Below, piece by piece: positions 17,820 to 26,146 of a stretch of 64,000 nucleotides of DNA. The first letter of the stretch is position 1. Each line of letters opens with the position of its first letter. Location: NCBI GenBank assembly GCA_030123585.1, contig CP126120.1, forward strand, positions 1 to 64,000, given 5' to 3'. The notes below the pieces were generated by a model that was not told the DNA's origin, made no database searches, and saw nothing but the letters and a program-made list of their open reading frames with translations. The DNA is from Rhodanobacteraceae bacterium. GTDB taxonomy: Bacteria; Pseudomonadota; Gammaproteobacteria; Xanthomonadales; Rhodanobacteraceae. The position numbers and the translations under genes were made by a program.

Positions 17820-18929
17820 TTACTGCGCCGACGCGACGGGTGCGGACGGCGGCGCAGGAGGCGGCGGCGGTACAGGCGGCGTGGCAGGCTTGAACGGCTT
17901 CGGCGGTGGTGGCGGCGCGGGCGGCGGCGGCGGAAGCAGGCTCCACTTCGCCGGCACCTTCATCGCCAGCGTGAGCGTCTTGCCGTGGCGGCGCAGGGTC
18001 ACCGGCACGCGCTGGCCGGTCTCGCCGGTGCGCAAGGCGCGCTGCACGTCCTCGGGTTGCGCCACGGGCTTGCCGTCGATCTCGACGAGCACGTCGCCGG
18101 GACGCAGTTCGGGAAACTGCGCGTCGTTGCGCGACAACACCAGCGCGCCCTTGTCGGTGCCGAAGTAGCGGCCGAGGTCGGGATTCAGCGGCGCCAGGTT
18201 CAGGCCCCACCACGGCGACATCGCGATGATCCACGCGCGGCCGTTCTCGCCGGCCCTGATGGCGGCCTCGCGTGCAACCTTGGCGTTTTCGCGCGCGCTG
18301 TCGGCGTTTGCCAGCGCAGCGGACGCGCTTTTCATCGCGTCGTCGATGCTCTGCTGGATCTGCCGCTGGAACTCGGGCGAACGCACCGTGGCGGTGGCTT
18401 CGTCCGCAGCGCGTTCGGCCGCGCGCGCGACGTCCTGCCAGTCGTCCGCCAGGAAACGCTCGGGCGTGACCTCGACGTGCCGGACCTTGCCGTCATGGCT
18501 CACGTCCAGCCGCACCGGCTTGCCGGGCGGCAGCTCGGCAAGCGTGGAAGCCGCGTGCCGCGACAACGGCTTGCCGTCGACGGCCGTGATGGTGTCGCCG
18601 GCTGTGAGGCCGGCGCGCTCGGCGGGGCCGCCGGGGGTCACGGCGTCCACGCGCAGGGCGTCGCCGTCCCGGCTCACCGCCATGCCGAACATGCCGCGCC
18701 GGCCGTCGGCGAGATAGCGCAACGCGCTGGCGTTGGCCTCGTCGCCGGCCTTGGCGGACAACGCGGCCATGCGGCTGGCGAGCGCATTCATGCGCGCCTG
18801 CAGCGCGGCCATCTGTTGCTGGATCGCGGCGTCGGTTTCCGCCGCGGGCGCCGAGGTGGAAGCCGGCGGCGCGGCGAACACCGCGCCGGACAACGACGAC
18901 AGGATGCAGAAGGCGAGCGTGCGTTTCAT
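17820..18929 (-). CDS. exported double-PDZ protein
   Basis: A periplasmic PDZ protein of 369 aa, third in an ECF sigma operon. In order: a signal peptide (MKRTLAFCILSSLSGAVFA); a short coiled coil (QQQMAALQARMNALASRM); PDZ1 (GMAVSRDGDALRVDAVTPGG, then AERAGLTAGDTITAVDGKPL); an Ala-rich helical linker; PDZ2 (GALVLSRNDAQFPELRPGDV, then LVEIDGKPVAQPEDVQ); and a Pro-rich tail. No protease domain is present, so it probably acts as a scaffold or sensor. Its place behind sigma and anti-sigma genes suggests a role in signal detection or as a regulon product. Confidence 0.75.
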   Translation of the reverse strand: MKRTLAFCILSSLSGAVFAAPPASTSAPAAETDAAIQQQMAALQARMNALASRMAALSAKAGDEANASALRYLADGRRGMFGMAVSRDGDALRVDAVTPGGPAERAGLTAGDTITAVDGKPLSRHAASTLAELPPGKPVRLDVSHDGKVRHVEVTPERFLADDWQDVARAAERAADEATATVRSPEFQRQIQQSIDDAMKSASAALANADSARENAKVAREAAIRAGENGRAWIIAMSPWWGLNLAPLNPDLGRYFGTDKGALVLSRNDAQFPELRPGDVLVEIDGKPVAQPEDVQRALRTGETGQRVPVTLRRHGKTLTLAMKVPAKWSLLPPPPPAPPPPPKPFKPATPPVPPPPPAPPSAPVASAQ

Positions 18930-18943
18930 GGCGATGGTCTCTT

Positions 18944-19543
18944 TCACATGGGGATGGCGTGGCCGGGCCGCGCCTGTTGTTCGGCGACGAGGTACGGCTG
19001 CAGGTGCAGCAGCCCGAGCTGCTGCAGCAGGACGATGCGTTGCTGCCAGAGGTCGGCGACGGTCGCCGGATTGCGCGCGGCGCTCAACTGCAGGTCGATC
19101 AGGCCGATGCGGTCCTGCAGGGCGACGGCGCTGGCCAGCGCGCGGCCGTCCAGCGGCGCGCCGTTGCGGTCGAGATTCTGCACCCACGCCTGCCATTGCG
19201 CGGAACTCGTCTGCAGCGCCGCGAGGTTCGACGTCGCCGGCGCGGCGATCGGCGGGTTCGCTGGCACGGTGCGTGCGGGCGACGGCGATTGCGCGATCCG
19301 CACGGGCGCCGGCATGTGGCGGTGCAGGGTCAGGTGCGGCCAGGCGAGGAACAGCGCCGCGCACGCGGCCAGCGCCGCGGGCAGGCCGGTCCAGAGGATG
19401 CGTCGCGCGGTGCGGCGGCGGCGCGTGCGTGCCGCGAGTTGCGGCCACGCGTCCGCCGGCGGCGTCGCGTCGGGCAGGGCGCGCAAGGCCGCGGCGAGCG
19501 CGGCGTCTTCGTTCATGCCGTGGTGGTCGAGCCGATCGTGCAT
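18944..19543 (-). CDS. putative membrane anti-sigma factor
   Basis: A 199-residue protein with a short cytoplasmic N-terminus (about 50 residues), one transmembrane helix (LWTGLPAALAACAALFLAWP) and a periplasmic, partly helical C-terminus. Gene order directly after an ECF sigma factor, overlapping it by 31 bases, makes an anti-sigma role likely. There is no HxxxCxxC zinc motif, so it is not a ZAS-type anti-sigma. The start at 19543 is set by GGAGG seven bases upstream; a second ATG at 19516 overlaps the sigma stop as ATGA and could be used by coupling. Confidence 0.6.
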   Translation of the reverse strand: MHDRLDHHGMNEDAALAAALRALPDATPPADAWPQLAARTRRRRTARRILWTGLPAALAACAALFLAWPHLTLHRHMPAPVRIAQSPSPARTVPANPPIAAPATSNLAALQTSSAQWQAWVQNLDRNGAPLDGRALASAVALQDRIGLIDLQLSAARNPATVADLWQQRIVLLQQLGLLHLQPYLVAEQQARPGHAIPM

Positions 19544-20103
19544 GGCGTGTCCTCCACTTGGGGGATGAGCAGTTCGCGCAGGCGCCGGGTTGCGCGCGCG
19601 AGCTGCGATTTGGAAAAACTGGTCGAGCGTCCGAACTGCTCGGCGATCTCGATGTGGGTGAAACCTTCGACGTGGTACAGCCACAACACTGCGCGCGCCG
19701 TGTCGGGCAGGCGGTTCAGGGCGCGGTCCAGCGCGGCGGCATCGGCCAGCCGCCACGGCGGCGGTGCGTCGTCGCCGCTGCGGGCGTCGTCGTCCAGCAC
19801 CTCGATGATGTGCAGGCGGTCGTGGCGCAACTGCATCAGCGCCTCGTTCACCACCAGCTTGCGCAGCCACGCGCCGAACGGCGCCTCGCCGCGGAACTGG
19901 CGCGCGCGTTCGAAGGCTTTCAGCATGGAGTCCTGCAACGCTTCCTGCGCGACGTCGCGGCGCCCGGTGAGGCGCAGCGCCAGCGTCCACGCCGCGCGTT
20001 CGAAGCGCCGATAGATCGATTCGAACGCCGCGAGATCGCCGCGCTTGAAGCGCTCGATCAGCTCGGGATCGACGTGTTGCCGGAAGGTCGATGGCGTGTC
20101 CAC
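19513..20103 (-). CDS. ECF RNA polymerase sigma factor
   Basis: Sigma70-family ECF factor of about 196 residues. Region 2 is clear (FESIYRRFERAAWTLALRL, then DVAQEALQDSMLKAFERA, then FGAWLRKLVVNEAL), and region 4 carries LPDTARAVLWLYHVEGFTHIEIAEQFGRS with the helix-turn-helix. The GTG at 20103 is my best start; the frame is open to 20379 but the upstream part has no sigma features. No strong ribosome-binding site is visible. It heads the sigma / anti-sigma / PDZ operon and diverges from the exporter operon. Confidence 0.85.
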   Translation of the reverse strand: MDTPSTFRQHVDPELIERFKRGDLAAFESIYRRFERAAWTLALRLTGRRDVAQEALQDSMLKAFERARQFRGEAPFGAWLRKLVVNEALMQLRHDRLHIIEVLDDDARSGDDAPPPWRLADAAALDRALNRLPDTARAVLWLYHVEGFTHIEIAEQFGRSTSFSKSQLARATRRLRELLIPQVEDTPCTIGSTTTA

Positions 20104-20201
20104 GACAGAAGGATGCACCAGAACCGCAAAGGGTCGCACCTGGATTCCATCATCGCGCCACCAGCGCAAAGCGGGCCTGAAAAGACGCGGTGTCCGATGT
20201 G

Positions 20202-20231
20202 TGCGGAGTGTCCGCAGACTGTCCGCGGACA
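20202..20231. promoter_or_regulatory. dyad array, candidate enhancer for the sigma54 promoter
   Basis: Two adjacent inverted repeats built on the half-site TCCGC: TGCGGA-GTG-TCCGCA at 20202-20216 and the perfect palindrome TGTCCGCGGACA at 20220-20231. The array lies about 80 bases upstream of the -24 element, the normal position for an NtrC-type activator. The nearest candidate activator is encoded at 35188. Binding is inferred. Confidence 0.5.
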
Positions 20232-20294
20232 CTTTTCCTGCAAGGCCGTTTTCGCCAACGTGTTGAAATGCTTCATATAAATATTTCGCGACGG

Positions 20295-20311
20295 TTGGCA
20301 TCGCACTTGCT
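20295..20311 (+). promoter_or_regulatory. sigma54-type (-24/-12) promoter of the exporter operon
   Basis: TTGGCATCGCACTTGCT fits the RpoN consensus: TTGGCA, ten bases between GG (20297-20298) and GC (20309-20310), then TTGCT. The predicted start is near 20322, about 33 bases before the adaptor ATG. A sigma54-dependent response regulator and its kinase are encoded at the other end of the exporter cluster. Confidence 0.7.
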
Positions 20312-20354
20312 CCATGTATGGGCGAGGCCGCAGTGGTGCGGCAAGGACCCGAGC

Positions 20355-21629
20355 ATGAGCATCCGCGACACATCCGCAACGGACCGCATCATCGAGAAGC
20401 GCGTCAGCAAGAAGAAACTCGGCATCTTCGCCGGCATCGGCGTGGCGGTGTTGCTGCTGCTGGTGTGGCTGGTGCCGGGCGCGATCCGGTTGATGGGCGC
20501 CGGTTCGTCGGTGAGCGCCTCGCGCCTGCAGATCGCGACCGTCGAACGCGGTACCTTCGTGCGCGACATCGCCGCCGACGGGCGCGTGGTCGCGGCGGTC
20601 AGTCCCACGCTGTATGCGCGCGCGGGCGGCGCGGTGGTACTGAAGGTGCACGCCGGCGACAAGGTGGTGAAGGACCAGGTGCTGGCGGTGATCGCGAGCC
20701 CGGAACTCACCAACAAGCTGGCGCAGGAGGAGAACAACGAGGACGCGATGCAGGTCGCGTACGAGCAGGCGAAGATCGACGCCAACCAGCAGCGTTCCAA
20801 GCTGCAGGAAGCGTTCGAGAACGCCAAGATCGACGCGCAGAGCGCCAAGCGCGATCTCGCGCGCTATCAGGATGCGTACCAGAAGGGTGCGGTCTCGAAA
20901 CTCGACGTCGACCGCCACCAGGATGCGCTGGAAAAAGCCCAGATCCAGTTGCAGCACGCCCAGGACAACCTCGGCATGGACGACTCCAGCCTGTCGCTGG
21001 AGATCAAGGCCAAGAAGCTGGCCTACGAACGCCAGAAGCTGCTGGTGGCGGATGTGCAGCGCCAGGTCGAAGACCTGAACGTGCGCTCGCCGGTCAGCGG
21101 CCAGGTCGGCCAGTTGTTCATCGCGCAGACCGCGACGGTGCCGAAGGACGCCAAGCTGCTGACGGTGGTGGACCTGTCCGCGCTGGAAGTGCAGGTGAAC
21201 GTACCCGAGAGCTTCGCGCGCGACCTCGCGCCCGGCATGCCGGCCGTGATCAGCGGCAACGGCAACGACTGGAAAGGCGCGGTCAGCGCGATCTCGCCCG
21301 AAGTCGTCAACGGCGAGGTGGTCGCGCGGGTGCGCTTCGAGGGCGCCAAGCCGAAGGAACTGCGCCAGAACCAGCGGCTGTCGGTACGCATCCTGCTGGA
21401 TCGGCGCGACAACGTGCTGACGGTCGCGCGCGGTTCGTTCGTCGACGAATCCGGCGGGCGCTACGCCTACGTCGTGCGTAACGGCATCGCCTACAAGACG
21501 CCGGTGACGCTCGGCCCCAGCTCCATCGACAAGGTCGAAATCCTGCAGGGTCTCAAGGAAGGCGACAAGGTCGTGATTTCCGGCACCGACAGCTTCAACG
21601 GCGCCGCGAAAGTCGCGATCAGCAACTGA
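20355..21629 (+). CDS. HlyD/MacA-type periplasmic adaptor
   Basis: Membrane-fusion (adaptor) subunit of an ABC exporter, 424 aa. In order: a short cytoplasmic N-terminus; one transmembrane helix (GIFAGIGVAVLLLLVWLVPG); the first lipoyl half (SPTLYARAGGAVVLKVHAGD); a long alpha-helical hairpin (about residues 110-220, rich in Gln, Lys and Glu); the second lipoyl half (VRSPVSGQVGQLFI); and beta-barrel and membrane-proximal domains. It probably bridges the inner-membrane permeases to an outer-membrane channel that is not encoded here. It is the first gene after the sigma54 promoter. A repeat element separates it from the ATPase gene. Confidence 0.88.
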   Translation: MSIRDTSATDRIIEKRVSKKKLGIFAGIGVAVLLLLVWLVPGAIRLMGAGSSVSASRLQIATVERGTFVRDIAADGRVVAAVSPTLYARAGGAVVLKVHAGDKVVKDQVLAVIASPELTNKLAQEENNEDAMQVAYEQAKIDANQQRSKLQEAFENAKIDAQSAKRDLARYQDAYQKGAVSKLDVDRHQDALEKAQIQLQHAQDNLGMDDSSLSLEIKAKKLAYERQKLLVADVQRQVEDLNVRSPVSGQVGQLFIAQTATVPKDAKLLTVVDLSALEVQVNVPESFARDLAPGMPAVISGNGNDWKGAVSAISPEVVNGEVVARVRFEGAKPKELRQNQRLSVRILLDRRDNVLTVARGSFVDESGGRYAYVVRNGIAYKTPVTLGPSSIDKVEILQGLKEGDKVVISGTDSFNGAAKVAISN

Positions 21630-21639
21630 TTCTGATTTT

Positions 21640-21752
21640 CCCCTCTCCCTCCGGGAGAGGGTGCCCCGAAGGGGCGGGTGAGGGTACGTGAACAACACAA
21701 CGTATCGATGCCCGAACCCTCACCCCCAACCCCTCTCCCGGAGGGAGAGGGG
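21640..21752. repeat. CCCTCTCCC...GGGAGAGGG element, copy 1
   Basis: Hairpin CCCTCTCCCTCCGGGAGAGGG at the left end, GGTGAGGGT internally, and at the right end ACCCTCACCCCCAACC followed by a second hairpin of CTCTCCC-GGAGG-GAGAG. It fills the spacer between the adaptor and ATPase genes. Other copies are at 28787 and 46893. Confidence 0.8.
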
Positions 21753-21782
21753 AGCCAAGTTCACACCACCGAGGAAACGCAA

Positions 21783-22514
<732 letters not shown>

Positions 22515-22623
22515 GCCGTTGCATGACCCGCCCGCCCGTCGAAGGGGAGCAGGCCAGGCCGTCCATGGGGATGTCGTTGCGAACAACAACAGGGGATGTC
22601 GAAGCAAACCGAGGACCGCAACC

Positions 22624-22923
22624 ATGATCCGCAAACTCATCGCCATCGTCGCCGCCATCCTGATCAACTGTGCCGTGCTCGTCTGGTTCCACGCGTGGAG
22701 CGCCGCCGCGGTCGCGAGCGCCGCGCCGGCGTCCGGTTCCGGCAAGACGACCACCACCCTGCCCGTCATCACCGTGCACCCGAGCGCGGACCAGTTGCGC
22801 GCCCTGCGCGAGGAACGCGCGGCGCCCGTACCGCCGCAGGCGGATGCGGGTGGCCGGGACGCCTGCATCGAGATGCCGTACTACTCGTTCGCGACGCCCT
22901 GCACGGCGGCGGTGAGCGGGTGA
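22624..22923 (+). CDS. small exported protein in the exporter cluster
   Basis: A 99-residue protein of unknown function between the ATPase and the first permease. It has an N-terminal signal or anchor segment (LIAIVAAILINCAVLVWFHA), then an Ala/Ser/Thr-rich linker with TTLPVITVHPSADQLRALRE, and ends with two cysteines bounding a 13-residue loop (CIEMPYYSFATPC). The Cys-bounded C-terminus would be oxidised in the periplasm. It could be an accessory subunit or a substrate, but nothing in the sequence decides this. GC and codon use are like those of its neighbours. Confidence 0.6.
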   Translation: MIRKLIAIVAAILINCAVLVWFHAWSAAAVASAAPASGSGKTTTTLPVITVHPSADQLRALREERAAPVPPQADAGGRDACIEMPYYSFATPCTAAVSG

Positions 22924-22991
22924 TGCGGGCCGGTTGCCGCGCAAAGACGATGGCGCGTGTGGCGTGTGCGCGAACAGGAAACACATACGTC

Positions 22992-23133
22992 GTCATTCCG
23001 GGGCCGCCACCGGCTCCATCGGTGGCGGAACCCGGAATCGGTTGTTTGCGGGCGCGCATCTGCACACGATCGATGCCTGCCGTCCATGGCCAGGAACTCC
23101 ATGGTTCCGCGCTTTGCGCGGCCCCGGAATGAC
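22992..23133. repeat. GTCATTCCGG...CCGGAATGAC element, copy 1
   Basis: Terminal inverted repeats GTCATTCCGGGGC and GCCCCGGAATGAC enclose about 115 bases, with an internal CCCGGAATCGGTT. No transposase is present. It occupies the spacer before the first type A permease. Confidence 0.8.
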
Positions 23134-23156
23134 GAGCAAAAAATCAGGAGCGAAAG

Positions 23157-24482
23157 ATGTTCGCCTACTACCTCGACCTCGCGCTGCGCAGCCTGAAACG
23201 CAACAAGGCGCTCACCGCGCTGATGATCCTGACGATCGGCTTCGGCGTCGCGGCGTCGATGACCACCTGGTCGGTGTTCCGCGCCGTGTCGGGCGATCCG
23301 ATTCCGTGGAAGTCGTCGAAGCTCTACGTACCTCAGATCGACAACTGGGGCCCGGCCGGGCATGGCCCCAAGGATACCAGCAACGAGCCGCCGGACGCGA
23401 TGGACTACACCGACGCGATCGCGCTGATGCGCGATCATCGGGCGAAGTATCAGTCCGCGATGTACCAGATCGGCACCGCCGTGACGCCGCAGCGCGTGGG
23501 CCAGCATCCGATCACCGCCATCGGCGAAGCGGTGTACAGCGAGTTCTTCCCGATGCTGGACGTGCCGTTCAAGTACGGCAGCGGCTGGAGCGCCGCGGAC
23601 GATGACCATCGCGCGCAGGTGGTGGTGATCAGCGGCCGCCTCAACGACAAGGCGTTCGGCGGTGGCGACAGCGTGGGCAAGACGCTGAGCGTCGACGGCC
23701 ACGAATACCGCGTGGTCGGCGTGCTGGGCGATTGGCATCCGCAGCCGCAGTTCTACGACGTGGTCAACACGGGCGGATTCAGCGAGGGTGGCGGCAGCAT
23801 CTTCATTCCGTTCACGACCGCCATTGCGACGGGAATGAACAACAACGGCAACACCAACTGCTCCGAGACGCCCAAGGAACCGGGCTTCGTCGGCCTGCAG
23901 AAATCCGAATGCGTGTGGATCGCGTTCATGGTGCAGCTCGACGACGCGGCCGCCGTGCAGCAGTACAAGCAGTACCTCGACAACTATGCCGCCGCGCAGC
24001 AGCAGGCGGGGCGCTTCCACTGGGCGGCGAATACCCGGCTGCGCGGATTGATGGCGTGGCTGGATTTCGAGCACGTCGTGCCGTCGGACACCAAGATTTC
24101 GCTGTACGTCGCGCTGGGATTGTTGCTGGTGTGCCTGGTCAACACCGCCGGGCTGCTGTTGGCGAAGTTCCTGCGGCGCAGCAGCGAGATCGGCGTACGC
24201 CGCGCGCTGGGCGCGTCGCGGCGCGAGATCTATACGCAGTTCCTGATCGAATCGGGCATGGTCGGCCTGGCCGGCGGCGTGCTCGGGCTGGTGCTGACCG
24301 GTTTCGGCATCGCCAGCGTCGGTTGGGTGCTGCCGCGCGACATCGCCACGCTGGCGCGCCTGGATTGGTCGCTGCTCCTGACCACGCTCGTCGTCGCGAT
24401 CGTGGCGACGATGCTGGCGGGTCTGTATCCCACGATGCGCGCGGCGGCGGTGCAGCCGGCGTGGCAGTTGAAGTCGAATTGA
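23157..24482 (+). CDS. FtsX/MacB-type permease, type A copy 1
   Basis: Permease subunit of the cluster's ABC exporter, 441 aa. It has a cytoplasmic start MFAYYLDLALRSLKRN, TM1 (LTALMILTIGFGVAAS), a periplasmic MacB-like core of about 270 residues, and three C-terminal TMs of the FtsX domain beginning near residue 316. Between TM2 and TM3 is the coupling segment KFLRRSSEIGVRRALGAS. The periplasmic part carries two cysteines (NTNCSETP and KSECVW) 16 residues apart. It has no ATPase domain, unlike true MacB, so it must use the ATPase at 21783. It is paired with the type B gene that follows. Confidence 0.88.
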   Translation: MFAYYLDLALRSLKRNKALTALMILTIGFGVAASMTTWSVFRAVSGDPIPWKSSKLYVPQIDNWGPAGHGPKDTSNEPPDAMDYTDAIALMRDHRAKYQSAMYQIGTAVTPQRVGQHPITAIGEAVYSEFFPMLDVPFKYGSGWSAADDDHRAQVVVISGRLNDKAFGGGDSVGKTLSVDGHEYRVVGVLGDWHPQPQFYDVVNTGGFSEGGGSIFIPFTTAIATGMNNNGNTNCSETPKEPGFVGLQKSECVWIAFMVQLDDAAAVQQYKQYLDNYAAAQQQAGRFHWAANTRLRGLMAWLDFEHVVPSDTKISLYVALGLLLVCLVNTAGLLLAKFLRRSSEIGVRRALGASRREIYTQFLIESGMVGLAGGVLGLVLTGFGIASVGWVLPRDIATLARLDWSLLLTTLVVAIVATMLAGLYPTMRAAAVQPAWQLKSN

Positions 24483-24512
24483 ACAGGCAATGAGTCAGAA
24501 ACAAGAAACGCC

Positions 24513-24701
24513 GTCATTCCGGGGCTGCCCGCAGATTCATCGCGGGCAGAACCCGGAATCGGTTGCCATGCACATCAGACCGATTGACTCGCGCCATCCA
24601 TGGCGCTCGCGCTGCGCACCGCCTGCGGCGTTCGCGTTGGCAATCCTGCCAACGCAGTCGGGTTCCGTCGCCGATGAAGCCGGCGACGGCCCCGGAATGA
24701 C
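24513..24701. repeat. GTCATTCCGG...CCGGAATGAC element, copy 2
   Basis: Same termini as copy 1, with an internal palindrome GCGCCATCCATGGCGC (24591-24606) and an extra GC-rich insert. It fills the A1-B1 spacer. The ribosome-binding site of B1 (GAGGA) lies just outside it. Confidence 0.8.
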
Positions 24702-24721
24702 AAAGGAATGAGGACACCGAT

Positions 24722-25984
24722 ATGACCCTTCCCCCCATCCTCGCGGCGCTGAAGAAGCACAAGGCCGGCGTCACCCTGATCACGCTGCAGATCGCGCTGA
24801 CGCTGGCGATCGTGTGCAACGCGGTGTTCATCATCGGGCAGCGCATCGAGCGGGTGCACCGGCCGAGCGGCCTCGACGAGCAGAACCTGTTCCTGATCCA
24901 GCAGGCCTACGTGGGCGCTCCGTCGGGCGACGACGCGGCATCGGTCGAGAAGCTCGACGCGATGCAGCGCGGCGACCTCGCCGCCTTGCGCAACCTGCCC
25001 GACGTGGAATCGGTCGCGGCCATCAACTCGCTGCCGCTGCTGCAGTCGTCATGGACGGGGGGCGTCGGACTGAAACCGGACCAGCAGCACAGCACCGAGC
25101 ACGCCGCCTACTATTTCGGCGACGAGCAGATGCTGAAGACGCTGGGCCTGCAGCTGGTCGCGGGCCGCAATTTCACCTCCAGCGAAATCACGAACCGCGG
25201 GTTCCGCGGCGTCGGCGAACCGCCCATGGTGATCATCACCAAGGCGCTCGCGGACAAGCTGTTCCCGAACGGCGGTGCGCTCGGCAAGACGGTCTATCTC
25301 GACGGGCTGGCGATCCCGAGCACCATCATCGGCGTGGTCGCGCGCATGCAGATTCCGGCTGCCGGCGGGTGGGGTGACAGCTTCGCGTGGAATTCCGTGC
25401 TGCAGCCCGTGCGTCTGGATGCCTATTACACGCGTACCGCGGTGCGCGCCAAACCGGGGCGGCTCGACGCGGCGATGCGCGAAGCGCGCGAAGCGCTGTT
25501 CAATGCCAACCCGATGCGCGTGCTGGAGAACCAGCCGGACATCGGCATCGGCATCATGCCGTTCTCTGAAGTTCGCGCGCGTGCTTACCGCGCCGACATC
25601 GGCATGGCGATCCTGATGGGCGTGATCTGCGTGATCCTGCTGTGCGTCACCGGCGCCGGCATCGTGGGCTTGACCAGTTTCTGGGTCGGCCAGCGGCGCA
25701 AGCAGATAGGCATCCGCCGCGCACTGGGCGCGACACAGCGGGACATCCTGCATTACTTCCAGACCGAGAACCTGCTGATCGCGGGCGCCGGCGTGGTGCT
25801 GGGCGCGATCCTCGCGGTCGGGCTGAACCTGTGGCTGATGAAGCAATTCCAGATGGACCGGATGTCGCTGCTGTACGTGCTGGTGGGCGTCATCGCGCTG
25901 CTGGCGCTGGGGCAGGGCGCGGTGTTCGCGCCGGCGCTGCGCGCCTCGCGCGTGTCGCCGGTGGAAGCGACGCGGAGCGTGTGA
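24722..25984 (+). CDS. FtsX/MacB-type permease, type B copy 1
   Basis: Second permease of pair 1, 420 aa. Type B proteins begin with a short conserved leader (PPILAALKKHKAG), then TM1 (LITLQIALTLAIVCNAVFII), a periplasmic core, and an FtsX domain with GLTSFWVGQRRKQIGIRRALGAT and DILHYFQTEN. The protein ends VSPVEATRSV, close to the other B copies. The periplasmic core has no cysteine pair. The coupling segment differs consistently from type A, so A and B probably form a heterodimer, as FtsX-type exporters need two permease halves per ATPase dimer. Confidence 0.88.
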   Translation: MTLPPILAALKKHKAGVTLITLQIALTLAIVCNAVFIIGQRIERVHRPSGLDEQNLFLIQQAYVGAPSGDDAASVEKLDAMQRGDLAALRNLPDVESVAAINSLPLLQSSWTGGVGLKPDQQHSTEHAAYYFGDEQMLKTLGLQLVAGRNFTSSEITNRGFRGVGEPPMVIITKALADKLFPNGGALGKTVYLDGLAIPSTIIGVVARMQIPAAGGWGDSFAWNSVLQPVRLDAYYTRTAVRAKPGRLDAAMREAREALFNANPMRVLENQPDIGIGIMPFSEVRARAYRADIGMAILMGVICVILLCVTGAGIVGLTSFWVGQRRKQIGIRRALGATQRDILHYFQTENLLIAGAGVVLGAILAVGLNLWLMKQFQMDRMSLLYVLVGVIALLALGQGAVFAPALRASRVSPVEATRSV

Positions 25985-26013
25985 TGCGCATACAGCATGG
26001 CAGCTCCATCTTT

Positions 26014-26121
26014 GTCATTCCGGGGCTACCCGCTGCTTCATCGCGGGTAGAACCCGGAATCGGTCTTGTCCGGCTCAGAAACCGATTCCGGATTCGGGCC
26101 TGCGGCCCGCTCCGGAATGAC
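26014..26121. repeat. GTCATTCCGG...CCGGAATGAC element, copy 3
   Basis: A 108-base copy with GTCATTCCGGGGC at the left and TCCGGAATGAC at the right, and CCCGGAATCGGT facing ACCGATTCCGGATT inside. It fills the B1-A2 spacer. Confidence 0.8.
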
Positions 26122-26146
26122 AACAAAGAATGAGGGAGTGATTGAG

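Noticed and set aside
22992..23133. GTCATTCCGG elements considered as insertion sequences
   Set aside because: They are 108-189 bases long, contain no ORF of their own, and no transposase is in the window; MITE-like or REPIN-like is the most that can be said.
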